Below are positions 24,601 to 37,600 of a DNA stretch of 64,000 nt, in pieces; the first letter of the stretch is position 1, and every line of letters starts with the position of its first letter. Source of the DNA: Turritopsis dohrnii (Eukaryota; Cnidaria; Hydrozoa; Anthoathecata; Oceaniidae); the NCBI GenBank assembly GCA_027922465.2, contig BQMF02000051.1, positions 372,001-436,000 on the forward strand, written 5' to 3'. A program made the position numbers and the translations under genes. Under the pieces are notes generated by a model that was given only the letters and a program-made list of their open reading frames with translations, did no database searches and was not told where the DNA came from.

Positions 24601-27600
24601 GCTGAATCCGACTTTCTTTTTGTCACTGTAAATAAAGACAACATCAGTAATGGCGACATCTGAAAGAATAATCTGTTTATGTGACACTCCAAAGGACTGC
24701 AAAACAGTAATGCTTTAGTATTAAGAGCAAAAAAAAAACTAAAAGTCATGTTATTTTTTTATTTATTTATTTCAATAACATTATCAGTATAATGAATATC
24801 ACTGCTATCAAAAAAGACAAGATTATTTAGGTAACTATGACAACATTTTAGAATTTGTTGTCATCATGGAGCATCACACTCATAATCAAGACTGTTTACC
24901 CACGTTATTTTCCGATTAAACAGAACATCAATCTCAATGAACTTGGCTTGTCTTGAAACAGAATAACTTGACGAGGAAAAACAATAGGTTCCGGATGTGT
25001 AATCTAAAACGGAAATACAAAACAAAACTTTATGTTGTTGCAGCTGTTTTTTTGCAGATACGCGATACTTGCTTTAATTTTTTTTCTGTGTCCAAAATGA
25101 TGTTTCAAACGATAGAACTCGAAAAGTTGTTTAAGTCTCTATTCGGTATTTCACAAGTTTTGGAGATATTTCTTTTTTCTTTTTTCTTTTTTTTTGACTT
25201 TAATTTATGCAATGCATATAATATTATGTGATCAGATGGTAGCTAACATTCAAACATTTACAGCTTTTGATTACAATAATGTCCTTATAATTAATGAAGG
25301 TGTATGAAATTCCACTCTTGAGGCGTGTGATAAAAGAAAGAAATTAGGGTATTTACTAAAAAAGAAGTTGCATTAATAAAATGCTTTCTTAATGCATCAC
25401 ACACTACATAATTTGACCATTTTCAAAACAAAATATCTCTCCAAGGAAGCAAAAATTACTGAATACTATAAAAAAAGACTTCTGTAACAACTTTGAGAGT
25501 TCTGCCATCTCTCACCTGTCATTTTGGATGCAGGAATTGCTTTAAACCACACACAAAATGCGATAGATAAGCTGTTTGTTTAAGAAATAGGAAAATTATT
25601 TTTCAAAGAAAAAGTTATAACTTTAGTTTGGGTTTTAATTCTTCTCTTCATAAATCACTTTCGGCGTTCCTGATCCATTTTTGTTCTACAGCTCAATAGA
25701 CTCAAATGTCTTTTCGAAAATTCTTAGCAAATGATTATGATTGACTGAAAACAATAAATTGATGCTCGGCCCAACTATATATAACCCTTTATTATTTTTG
25801 TTCAACAACCGAAATTCTCCTGCAACAGATGTTCAGCGAATTCAACGTTTTCTTAAGCCAATCAAAGAATGAGAACACCTATTTTGTTTTTGTGTTATCC
25901 TTACATTGATAATCAGTATGATTGATTGATTGATTGATTTATCATTCCCTGTTATCTTGATAAATTGCATTAATAAGAGAATCAAAATAAAGCTATATGG
26001 CATATGCATTAAAATCTCAACAAAATTACCCCAAAATAACCCAAAACAGACTGAGGGCTTAAATGTAACTAAAGCAAGAAATATTCTGTTTCCCATTTGT
26101 GATTTGATCCTATTTCAAGTATATAATCCACTAATTTGTTTGACTTTCATTATTATAATTGGTCAATAATGCAGATGCTTTTTAAACAAGTGTTTTACCA
26201 TTGATTTCACTTAATTCAAGGGAATTATTAGTATCTCTTCCAAGCAATATCTCTTTACTTCCGGAACCTTGCATTGCCTTGGAAATAAGATTGTTGTTGT
26301 TTGGGCAGTGTTTTGACTTCCTTTGTCCAGTTATGTTCAAAATCACAGCATGACGAAATCTAAAAACAAGAAATTTGTAATCACAGTTAGTAAATCAATC
26401 TCTGACCAACTTCCCAACATCATTGCAACTTTACAATAGTTTTTTCTGCTCAGGTATCAAAAGATTCTCAACAAAATGTTAGATAACTTTATGTTACAAT
26501 ATTTGCTTTCGAAAAATGTTGCAAAAATATGTTTCATAAATATTTTGATTGATTTTAAAATGGAATATTAAATACTAGCAGAGTAGTACATGTGCAATAA
26601 ACGGAACCATGGAATAATGTAAATGCTTCTGTAATTTTCATACCTTGCTCGTGCAAACGATTTTGCCATAGTAGAATTAAAATGTTCTCTGAGACCCTGC
26701 ACAACGTCAGTAGCAGAAAGTTGTTTGTTTGGCTCATTTTCTTTCACGTAGGTAACAATATCTCTAAACAAATTTACAATATTTTAAAATAAACAAAATA
26801 ACAATGAAAAAGAATAGAATAAAATTTTTTTAGGGTTTTACACGGAAATTTCTTTAGTAGAACTGCAATTTGTACTTTTATATCTTGAATTTTGTCAAGG
26901 TGTGAAAATTGGCATTTCAACCTTATCTCTTAACTTTATAGGATTATTATTTTTCTCCTTTATAACTTGCCAGAAAGTTTCCATCAATATTGATAAAAAT
27001 AATCCAAAAATCCCAGGCTATAAACAGACTATAATAACAGACTTAAAACAAACCAGAAATATTATGCTTAACATACAAATTATAATGTACCTGATCTTGG
27101 AGGGTGTTTCAGTAAGTTTCTTTACTTTCATTTGACTGAAGGAAAAAAAAAGAAAGCAATAACAAAATGCACCCAAATATTACAGTACACTAAATCATAA
27201 AAAAACCGGAAAAATGAAAACCTGATATGTTTTGATGGGCTGGTAATAGACACTTTGGCAAAAGCTCTGCTGTTAACAAAATATTCCTAGAAAAAAATCA
27301 CTAAGCAGTTAAAATATTATTTTGTTTTCCGATGAATTCCATCATTTCTAAAAATACATTCAGTAAAACTTATAAAGAAGCCAGCTTACTGAGGAAAAGG
27401 AAGACTCTTCTATACTTGATGTCTGCCTAGAAGACTCAAGGTTTCTGTTAGATTTGCAAATCCGAAACCACCATCCCTTATCTTGCATCCAAGCTGTCAC
27501 AACAAGAAATGGAAAAAATAAAAGTGTCAGAACAGCTTCCCAAATTTCAATTTCATTCGGTGATGACCATCTTAAAACAACAAGTAACCAAATGTAAGCA

Positions 27601-28130
27601 AACATGGACCATAATGATGTGATAACAAACACACCAAACTCGTTTATCTTTTTAGTTAACGGAGATGGCACAGTCGTCACACAAACCGCAGTGATTATCA
27701 ACAAATTATAAGCAGCTGAACCTATTATTGTAAATACTCCAAGACCATCTGAATTTACAGTACTGTCTATGTTTGAAACTGTCTCTATCACAGCAATAAG
27801 AATCTCTGGTGCTGATGATCCTAGTGCCATTAAAGTCAAGTTCGCAATAGTCTCATTCCAAACAAAAACCTCCCTTTCAACACGTTCTTTTCGGTCATAA
27901 TCAAAAGTGAATATAATTCGTTTCTTGCTTGTAATCATTTCGATACTCAACATAAACACATCAGCAACAATTGCAATTCCAAGAAACAGATATAACATTG
28001 CCAGTGCGTACAATATACCACGTAGCCATGACGGCCAAAGATTTTCAGCTGGCAACAATAGCCAACTATCAAAGCAATGTTTTTCGTACTCAACAATATA
28101 TCCTCCTGAGTAGTTTGTCCGAGTGACCAT
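18672..28130 (-). CDS. Sodium/calcium exchanger, NCX (SLC8) family, 16 exons located
   Basis: Plasma-membrane antiporter that extrudes Ca2+ in exchange for Na+. Exons, 5' to 3': 28130-27390, 27286-27222, 27135-27091, 26763-26644, 26359-26199, 24659-24568, 24379-23987, 23594-23426, 22771-22639, 22089-21948, 21086-20993, 20225-20130, 20018-19943, 19721-19568, 19334-19156, 18800-18672. They encode about 929 residues. Exon 1 holds five hydrophobic segments and the alpha-1 repeat ([18 protein letters not shown]). Exon 14 holds the alpha-2 repeat ([14 protein letters not shown]), and exons 12-16 carry the remaining membrane segments. Calx-beta-type sequence lies in exons 7-8 and 9-10. All junctions keep phase except exon 10 to 11, which needs an extra exon of length 3n+1 that I could not find. 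An in-frame TAA precedes ATG 28130, so no signal peptide is visible unless a 5' exon is missing. Confidence 0.92.
18890..19125 (-). repeat. Dispersed repeat family C, copy 2
   Basis: On the minus strand it reads ctgtcataaggtcgagaaaa, then agagccaatcattttt and ctcagaccatttcccaatt, matching the copy at 49.9 kb closely. It lies in the last NCX intron. Confidence 0.65.
20321..20452 (+). repeat. Minisatellite of about 14-15 bp (acaaataaacataaa), about nine copies
   Basis: Tandem variants of aaacaaataaacata fill this stretch inside the NCX intron between exons 11 and 12. Confidence 0.85.
21115..21160. repeat. Short palindromic repeat (acctcgtcccc ... ggggacgacgtt)
   Basis: A 40-bp hairpin with arms cctcgtccccaa and ctggggacgacg. 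A similar hairpin (aacctcgaaaggc ... gggttcgaggttg) lies at about 30364-30403, and a half copy (aacctcgttcccaggt) at about 31861. Small repeats of this kind recall cnidarian interspersed repeats, from memory only. Confidence 0.5.
22128..22580. mobile_element. MITE family A, copy 3
   Basis: Same terminal inverted repeats as the copies at 5.2 and 6.9 kb, flanked by TA at 22126-22127 and 22581-22582. It lies in the NCX intron between exons 9 and 10, starting 39 bp upstream of exon 10. Confidence 0.85.
22910..23200. mobile_element. TIR element, about 290 bp
   Basis: The left end ccgtaaatgacggaatcagc and the right end gctaatttcgtcatttaagg are imperfect inverted copies. The inner parts carry cgccccctgccgaataacc units in opposite orientation. 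It lies in the NCX intron between exons 8 and 9. A target duplication is not clear. Confidence 0.65.
23280..23408. mobile_element. MITE family B copy, 17 bp downstream of the NCX exon 8 donor
   Basis: Ends cagtgggcaaac and gaccactgg are inverted, with the core gtgcatttctatagaaatat and aaaatgctcttcgtcgcag. The frame of exon 8 reads on through the donor into this element until 23229. Confidence 0.75.
23630..23860 (+). mobile_element. Possible tRNA-derived SINE fragment
   Basis: GGTTCGAGTCC at 23667-23677 is a perfect pol III B-box. No cloverleaf or correctly spaced A-box could be drawn, so it is not a functional tRNA. The GC-richer body that follows, to about 23860, is consistent with a SINE. 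It lies in the NCX intron between exons 7 and 8. Confidence 0.35.
23862..23957. mobile_element. MITE family B copy, 29 bp downstream of the NCX exon 7 donor
   Basis: Core gtgtattttctatagaaata, then catcgcagtgacattttt and tttgtccactgg. Same family and same orientation as the copy at 23.3 kb. Confidence 0.7.
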
Positions 28131-31100
28131 TGTCAGGTTTTAGGAAGCATCATACTGAAAATGGGCAGGTGCATTATTACCAAACTGATTGTGTTTCTTC
28201 ACAGGAATGAAAAAATATTTGCTAAACATCAAAATTTTAAAAGGAATGTTGGTAAACTACTATCCTAGATAAAAATTTTAACATTTCCAATTTCAGAAGT
28301 AATAGGAGAGGTGACAAAAAATTTAAATCTTGGAATAAAAGGAACATAATAAAACATTATAATTCATAAATAATGTAATAGTAAATGCAACCTATATTGA
28401 TTATTATTGATTATTATTATTATTATAACAATATGAAAGAAAAAGAAACCTTAGCAAGTTTTAAAGCCAATATCATCTGTCGACATTTAATTCTCCAAAT
28501 GATAAATGTAAAGTCATTATTGGAAAGCAGATGTTTCATATGCTGATAAAATTGTTTTTCAAGAAAAGGATTTTAATCTATAAGTGTGAAAGTGTAATGA
28601 AAAAATAAATAAATAAGAAGTTAAAGAACACTAAAAAGAAACAATATAATGGCTTTAAGTGTACTAATATAAATCTCAATCAAAATAATCAATTGTGTTA
28701 CATATACATGTTTTTGTTTTAATAAACATATTAAATTATCAAATGAGGCTCGGTTATGCTTAAGCTATCACAAAAGGCTGGATTTATAGTATGCTTATTA
28801 CAAAAAGTATTCTCGAAAATGTATAAAAATTAGCATAAACATGCTATATACTCTTACGGACCCCTCAAAAGCCTATATTTCACTTATTTTGGTATTTTAG
28901 GATACAATCAATGTATTGTTAACATAACTTATTGAAGTTTAAATACGCATGCTTCTTTTTACAAACAAGTTTTAGGCTCGTGAATATGCTTAGTATGTCA
29001 AGTGGGGTAAAAATGGGACAAAATCAACGAACATTTATTTTTTTTATAAAACTGAGGCTGGGTATGCTTATAAGCATTATGCTTATAAAAACAAAAACAT
29101 GTATAAATATATATATATATAATGTAATATTGTTAGAGGTGTATACAACTACATATAATGATGTAAAATGTAATATATATAAAACGTTGAAGTCAGCGGT
29201 AATTTGTGTAAGTAAAATATACAGTGTGATAAAGACACATAGTTGGTTGAAATATTGTGATTGATTATATCTGTGTTTTCTATGTTTTCTCTAATGTAAT
29301 ACGTAATAATGACGAAAAGTGATACCACAAATTAAGGGTCTGTTTTACATCCTCAATCAAGAAAAGTGAAACAACAAAGCTTAAAGTATTGTTCCATTAA
29401 AGCTTTTTTCACATGCACGTAAAATTTTACGTAAGTTCATTCATTCTCTTCTTAAGGAAAAGTTTTCGTAAGGTCTTACGGGCGTTCGTAAGCCCTTACG
29501 ACAATTTCCTTAAAAACAAAAAATTTTGTTTTTAAGAAAATCGTTGTAAGCCTCTGTAAGCCTCAAGAAGAAAACAAACGTTTATTGCAACAAATTTTAG
29601 TGGATGTAAATGAAAATCTCTGTAAAGGCATTTTTTTTCGTAAGAACTTACGAAAAAAAAGTTCGTAAGGTATTACGACAAAAACTATACGTACATGTGA
29701 AAAAAGCTTAAATAAAAGTATTTAATATTGAAGCCATAAAATTATAGTGAATTATGGTGACAACTTAACTTTTAACTCAACTTTTTGAATTAAATATAAA
29801 ATAATAATCTATAAATATCTATTATATGCTGCTTTTCAAGAATCGATTGCATACAGTTAATAATATAAATAATGTTGTTGAACTTCAAAATTCTTAAAAA
29901 ATATGTATTATTAATCTTTCATTTATAATTTCTTCATGTACAACTACATAGTATATACATCACATTTTAATGCCACTGTCAAAACCAATTAAACCAATTG
30001 TTGAAGTACATCATGGTTGTTTTAGTTAAAATATAACTTTCTTTGGTCATCTATTGTCTTGATGATGGACGGCTGTCCTCCTCCTCTCACCATGATTTTT
30101 ATATCTCGTTCTATAATAGAACTTTTGGAAGAAATTGCAACATCACAGTTTTTCTACTAAATACAGTTGAATCAAGCAAAAACTATTAAGACAAAACATA
30201 ACATAATTGTATGTTTGTTTGTTTATCAATGGCTACCATTTTAAGTTTCTGATTTGTTCCATTGAAACAAATTTTGGAAATATTCACGGGCAATGAATTT
30301 CCGCGCGAAATATTAAATAAAAGTGGAAAGGTGTTGTTTGTTGGGTCAAAGGCCAAACTAACAACCTCGAAAGGCAAGAGACCCTGGGTTCGAGGTTGCC
30401 AAACTAATTAATAATTGGTGCATGTAAGTTGAAACACTTTTGTTATTGCGTGTGTCCAAACAGTAACGATCTACCACCCTGAATGCTCACCAGTTTTTAT
30501 CAAACATAACGCCTGCCTAAGAGAGCAAGAAAATACAAAATCGCTAATTTCTACGCCTTTCTGCGTCATATATGTCCTTAATTTAATAACTCAAGGCTGT
30601 ATTCCATTCGGAGTGTTTTTGCGCAGAACATGCTTGCAGTCTGTATTTTGATTTCCATTCTTTTTTGTATGGAATAAGCGAGCTCATTATCGGTTCTAAG
30701 AAGAACGAAGAAACATGAAGACTGCTTTTAAAAGATACGTGCTTGCAAGGCATAAACTTCGGAATTCGGAAAAATCATGCTTCGTTTACACAAAACTATT
30801 TTTCTGCACATTTGTATGAAATTATATACAAAAAATTTGTAACGACTCTTCTAAATGAACATGGGGTTGGTAAAGAGGTTGCAAGAAGGCAATTTCAGGT
30901 TCGAAGAAAATAAATACGGTTTAAAAAAACGGTCCATATATTACCATTAAAAAATTTCCATAAAGCGGATTTACAAATAAACTAAAAATCTATCTACTTG
31001 GTCCTGACTCCCCTACGGTTGGTAAGCGAACGGGATTGTACTATAAAATACATGATTGGTTACCGATACAAAATAAGAGCAACGGTGGAGAACAGTTCAA

Positions 31101-31623
31101 CACGTGCGAAACGTCAATTTCATCACTTCGCGATTTTCTTTTGTTTGTGTTATTGTTGTTTTGACGCAATAACTATACAAAACTATATACAAAACCGAAG
31201 GTTGCAAAAAATACACTCAATGCGGATACATTACATAACAAAAATATGTTAATTTACCGAACCCTTACAAAATAAGAATCTCGAATCTCGTTTTCACGGT
31301 TAGTTTCATGTTATGAAATGTTTACGTGTATATAGAGCATATAATATGTAGTTCTTCAGTGTCAAACTTTGGTTAACCCTAACCCTAACACAAAATCAAT
31401 CTCTCACAGCCAAATCAAACCCATTAGGTTTCCCAAACAATATTTCGAGAACATTCTGTTCTAAGTACTCCATCAGAGAATCGCCAAACCAAGATGAATT
31501 CTTGGTGTGGCAGTTAGCACTAAAAGATCTAAAGGTTAAAAAAAATTGGTTATCAGTGGGAGGCCATCTATATGAAGCGCCATATCTCAAGATGAAGCGC
31601 TGCATCTTCGAGTTACGCTCAGT
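28131..31623. other. Intergenic region between the NCX 5' end and the DMGDH 3' end
   Basis: AT-rich with no supported gene. It contains a 309-bp TIR element (29401-29709), a palindromic repeat (30364-30403) and a short TTAACCCTAACCCTAAC run (31373-31389). The minus-strand frame at 31605-31396 lies in the presumed 3' untranslated region of DMGDH. Confidence 0.45.
29401..29709. mobile_element. 309-bp TIR element with TAA target duplication (PIF/Harbinger-like)
   Basis: Left end agcttttttcacatgcacgt and right end acgtacatgtgaaaaaagct are inverted with one mismatch. TAA flanks both sides (29398-29400, 29710-29712), which fits the 3-bp TWA duplication of PIF/Harbinger elements. Internal ttacg/cgtaa units are also mirrored. 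Confidence 0.8.
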
Positions 31624-34600
31624 TCACTTTTTAGCCCGTCTGGCTCGAACAGGCTCTGTTTGAACAAGAGGCTCGGGCACTACTTTGGCATTGTAGCGTC
31701 CACCCATCAATTCAATGGCAACTTCGGTACCAGGATCACTCAGATACGTGGGCAGATAACCGTACGCGATACTCTTCTCGACTTGGCAACCGTAACATCC
31801 AGAAGTTGTATTTCCAATCACCTGTAGGTTTGAAAAAACAAAGTAAACGATTTACTAACCAACCTCGTTCCCAGGTCGTCTTGATACTCATGCTCTGATT
31901 TACAAAGTCAGAGTATTGAGAGTATCAAGACGACACAAACGGCTATTCAAAATACTAGTTCGAAGAGTATATCTCGGATGACAGTAATTTTCTTAAACTT
32001 CCCTTCTACATACCCATACTCATATCGTTCCATGAGGCATTTGGTCTTCCTGTGTTTTTTATGGAAGTATCAAGATAGAATACGAAGGATGTTTACAATA
32101 ACATTGGTGTTATGTTTACATGTAAAGCAATCCTAAGGAAGGCCATCTACCCTGTAAAACTAGGTTTACACTTTATCGGATCGGATCAGATCGGACTATA
32201 CGAAGAGTAACAGTGATTTTTCGTATTGATCTAACACGTTTTAATTTCTTTTTATCCTTCTCTGGATCATGAGGGGACTGACATTCTCAACCAATGAACG
32301 TTGAGTATTTCGGTCACCTGGTCGTTAGAAAATATTGGAAGCAAGGCTTTAGCGTCTTGATATTCCAAAAATCCCTGATTTTTAAGATATTAAGCATTCT
32401 GCCTTGATGTTCATGTAGAGCTATTAAAAAAACAAAAAACAGAATAATTCATTACAAAATAATTACCTTGTCACCCATCCATATAGTCTCATTCCCTTCC
32501 GCATCCACATTGTCTGTGTCTACTATCATGCACACTAAACGCTTGTCCAGCATAGATTGTTTCTGTTTTAACAATGCATCACGACCGATGAAGTCAGACT
32601 AAACCGAGAGATAAATATTGAGTAAGGGTTTAATAACCAACATCTTTGTTTTACGAAAGCATGGTTGCATTTAAACTGCAGTTCACTTGACAGGATTTTA
32701 TAGCTTATAGCTGTTTCTTTAATTTCCTTATCATACCGAAAACGGCTTTCTTACTGGATTAAAGGCTGGTTCACACTTGCTTGATATAAAATTCCTAGTA
32801 CAGGATGAATATTGAGCATTTCTAGCTTTTCTTAGTATTGGCCATGATTTAACATAAACTGTGTAAAGCATCTTCTTTGACAGTTCGAGCAAAATACAAA
32901 CAACAACAACAACAATAAACAAAGAAACATGGTTATAAATGGATATGATGTCACCTTATCAAGTTTGATGAAGAAATCTAATCCAGCCTCGAAGGGTCCA
33001 ACATCCATGTTCATCTAAGTATGTGATAAAATACGGAAACTTAATTGCGCCCCAAAATATTAAATATGATGAGCTGAATTACGCCCAAAAGATTAAAGGT
33101 AATGAGATTAATTACGCCCAAAAACATTAAAACATGACAAACTGTAGGTAAAAAACGTCAGATGACACAAAACCAAGAACATCACTACGTACCTCAGAAC
33201 CCCACAACCTGAAGCCTTTTTCAATCCTCATCGAGTTAATAGCATAGCTACCTATGTGGCCGACGTTGTATGGCTGGCCAGCTTGGTATAAGGCTGTATA
33301 CAACTCCACGGCTCGATCATTCTGAACGTAAAATTCCCAGCCTAGTTCCCCTGTGAAGTATAAACCAAGACTGAGTTTAAGATTTAATCAAGTTGGAGAG
33401 GAGGCCGTGGGTTTACAATTGTTTTTAATTGGCTACTGCGTTGAATCAGGTGAATTTCTTGACTTTTGGCCTGATCTTTCATAAGGTCGGTCTCACTTCA
33501 TTTATTCCAATATAGAGGTCGATCTCACTGAATTTATTCGAGTAATCATGTAGCTTAACAGGATAAAACTTTCTCAGGAATATGTATAAATCAACAAACA
33601 TGAGTCTCATACCTGTGTACGAGACACGCATGGCGAGGACAGGGATATCAGCAACCTGCATCGCTTTATTGCGCATGAACCGAAATGACTTGTTCGATAC
33701 GTCAGTATCCGTTAACGACTGAAATAAGTCACGTGACTTCGGACCGCTAATAGATAATGCTGTCACAAAGTCTGTACTATTGACAATTTCGACGTGGTCA
33801 AACTTGCGTGAGTGCTCAAGAAGCCATCTGAAACAAAGTTTTTAATATTCAAGTCATGAAGTTGATAGTCTACGATATCGGGTACAACGAATCTGTTAAA
33901 GGTTTGCAGTTACGTTAATGAACGCAGACTACATTCACTAGATTCAATACCACAGTCGACAAACTTGTTGAAAAGTCATTGCGAAGGAGAATAGTAATAT
34001 ATACACGCTATTCTTATGAAAATGCTCTTCATCGCAGTGATTTTAAACGATTCAGATGATACAGAGGGAGCAAGTGAAACAAAGGACTGACCGAAGATCG
34101 TGGTACTCCGACCCTCCACCAGTCACGACGAAATAGTGATCGTCCGACACTGTCGAGATTGTGATCTCTGCATAGATTTTGCCGGACGGCGAAATCATAT
34201 GGCTAACATTGGTACATCCAACCTAAGATTTTAGTTCAACATTAACAAACAACAGGTTCAAATCTTCTCCAGTGGACAAATACGTTGATAAAAACCACTG
34301 CGGAGGGGTATATCTCTACCATGCACTCTATTTCAATGAAAATGCTCTTCGCCGCAGTGATTCTCTGGCGACTTTGACCACTGGGGACGAATAAACTTTA
34401 TAAACAATTTTAACTTCGTAGCAAAGAATATTTCAAGAACCCAAACAACTCTACCACCTTTTCAGATTTTATTTCGACAAATAGAAAAAGATAAAAAAGA
34501 AAAAAAAGGAATTAAGAACTGGTGTTGCCCTTTTAAAAAATATACCTTTGGAAGTTTATTGGCAACCATGTAATTCAAAAACTTTCCAGCATTCTTGCCT

Positions 34601-37600
34601 TTGATATCAAATTTGGCAAAGTTTGAAACATCAGCAATGCTGACGTTTTCCAGCACGTTTTTTACTTCGCGTCGGACCGGTTCAAACCAATTTGTTCGAT
34701 AATAACTCGGTTCATAACCACCTTCGCCTTCACCGGCATACCACTTTGGTGACTCCCATCCACTGGAGAATGTATACTGAGCACCCTGGTCTTTCAATAC
34801 CTGCAGAACAAGCAAAAAGTTTTAAAAAAGGAAGGCAAAAAGAAAGGAATAAGCAATTAAACTCATTAAAACCAAAATTCAATTTTACAGGATAACTTTT
34901 AAACTATACTGGCATTTTATGAGAGTATCGAATATGCAACCTGATAAAGTGGAGATGTGCGCATTGGGCGTCCACCGTATCTTTCTTCTTTGGGATAATA
35001 TTGTAGATTGTTAAAGCCATACGATTCACGACATTTTTCCAGTACAAACTCTTTTGTTGTCCACTTTCCATATCTCCCTGGATCTAACTCACTCAAATCA
35101 TAAGATGGTTCGTTATTCATTATCCAGTCAGCTAGATACTTCCCTGCACCACCTGTAAGAGAAGAAACATGAGGAAGAAGTTATTGTGTTAGGCATCGTT
35201 GAAAGTGAAATTCGGTTTAGAAAAACTAGAACCAAAGCGCATCTTCAGAATCCAATAGAGAAATCGTGCAATAAAATACTATACAATATGCCATTATCAA
35301 TAGCATTATCTAGTTTTGATGTTCTGTCATAGATCTAAGATCCAATTGATCAACTCAAAAGATAATATTTGCCATAGCGAGTTTTCAGACATACTTGAAG
35401 TAAAAACACAAGAAAATAAACGTCTTTCCACCTGCATGAACCACACCATAACCAAAGCCAATCGCACACCAATAGTTATGTATTTCAGGCATTGGGCCAA
35501 TCATTGGCAATATATCAGGGGTGTAGGTTATGGGACCAGCAATAACACTGGATATGTCTGCTTCTTTCATGCATGGAAATCGTTCCATAGCAATCTCAAT
35601 GTGATCCATAATGCGATCGAGGTCACTTTCAAATAATTCCTTACCAAAACCAGGTGTAACCCCATCGTACCTAAATGTGTTGATTGGTATCTATCATTAG
35701 CATAGCCGGTTCCTTTCAGTTTTCAGTCATCAATAGACTTGCAGAATTAATTTAGATGGAACAGCTTTGAGTTGAGGGACATACCATTCAGACTGCATTT
35801 TCATCTTTTCACCTTTTTCATAGGGTCCAATGAGAAGCCCATTTCGTTCTTGACGTATGTAATAAGAGCCTTCCAGGTCTCGAAGAACAGGCATTTCCTG
35901 CTTACACTCCATAACTTCAGGAACAGAACTTGTCACAAGATACTGGTGGTGGATAGGAACTAACGGATGATCAGCACCTACCATATTTCCAATCTCACGT
36001 CCCCAAAATCCTAATCAAATTTGATCAAATTAAAGATGAACTTCAAAACAACATTCAAATTACCAACAGACAAGTACAAGTTGGTTATTTGATTACCTGC
36101 TGCATTTACAATGTGCTTTGCATTGATAACACCATTGGGTGTTTCTATACTCCAATGACCATCAGGCTTTTGAGATAAACTATTTACAGGACTTGAAAGG
36201 TAAATTTGTGCTCCATACTTGCGTGCTCCGATAGCTAATGCATGCGTTAAGGAGTAAGGGTCAGTATGTCCGTCACCTGAATAAATAAAACCAAAAACAT
36301 TGAAAAAAATAAGGATCATTACTTTAAACAGACTTTCCTTTTTTTCATTTCATTTTTTTTCCATTCTATTCTATTCTGTACATCATTCTAATTGTTTATT
36401 CCAAGAGTTGAAAAACAAAAACAAAAAACAAGCTACTTTTTAAGAATGTATCAATGATTCATTTGTTGTTGTTGTTGTTGTTGTTGTTATATTCTGGACT
36501 AATTCAAAATTGATAATTATGCATGACAGCATTTTGTAACAGAGGATAAAGTGTAAGTAAAATGAGGCTTCATTTGAATTGAACGAATTACTGACATGGA
36601 AACATCATGAAATTGAAAATTCTATCCTTTAGTTAGAAAAGAAGTTGATGGCTAACCTGGTGTATATAATCCACCAAGAACACCATCTATATTAATGAAT
36701 GGCACAAAGTTGTGTACTTCTTCAGGAGTTAGCATCCACATTGGAGCAGAATGCCAACCTGCTCTTGATAAAGCGTACTCAGCTTCTTTAACCCGACCAG
36801 GTGTTGTCAGAAGTCTTATGCTTCCAGGTCTATGGAAACCAACTTCCTAAAAGTAATGAAATTTTCAGGTATTTTTAGCATCAAAAACTTTTAGTAGCAT
36901 GTGCCCATTTTCAGAAGAACAAAATAGGAGAAATGGAGATCATTATAAAAAGAACTAACTTTGACATCTCAAATTGTAATAGCAATAAAACTCTAATGTT
37001 AGCAGTTCAAACAGACTAGCAAAATTTGAATAAGAAGTTTATTTTGCCTTCATTTGTGTCTAAATATTTAAAGAGAATATGATCACCTGTCCTGTTTCTC
37101 TCTCCAATTGTGAATACAAGCTTAAACTGTACCAGTGTAAGTGCTTGACATTGATACCAGGATGAAATGAGGTTGTAAGGCCAGCCTATGAAAACAAGCA
37201 AAACCTTAAAAAAATATTAGGTTTTGTGGCACTTTCATTTTGGCATCAAATTATCATTAATTTCAGAACTGGTAGAGACACAATAACAATATTTTGGTTA
37301 TATATATTATTAAATTATTGATCAAAACGTATGGAGTAAAATATTTCTCTTTACAGCATGCCATGTTGATCCTGCTGTTAATTCAGATTTCTCCAGTAAT
37401 ACTACATCTTTCATTCCTTGTTTCGCTAAATGGTATGCAATGCTGGTTCCAACACACCCACCACCAATAATAGCCACTTCTGCATTATCTTTGATACGCT
37501 TTGAACCCACTGACGCACTATGAAAATGAAGAACAGTTTTGCCTAAAACTAGTATGCCTAAAATCACTAAATGCCAAAATATAATAATTAAAAAGATTTC

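Noticed and set aside
31373..31389. Telomere-like TTAACCCTAACCCTAAC
   Set aside because: Only about two and a half units, inside the 3' flank of a gene; too short to call an interstitial telomere.
31396..31605. 69-codon minus-strand ORF after DMGDH
   Set aside because: Lies past the DMGDH stop codon at 31624 with no splice link; treated as 3' untranslated or flanking sequence.
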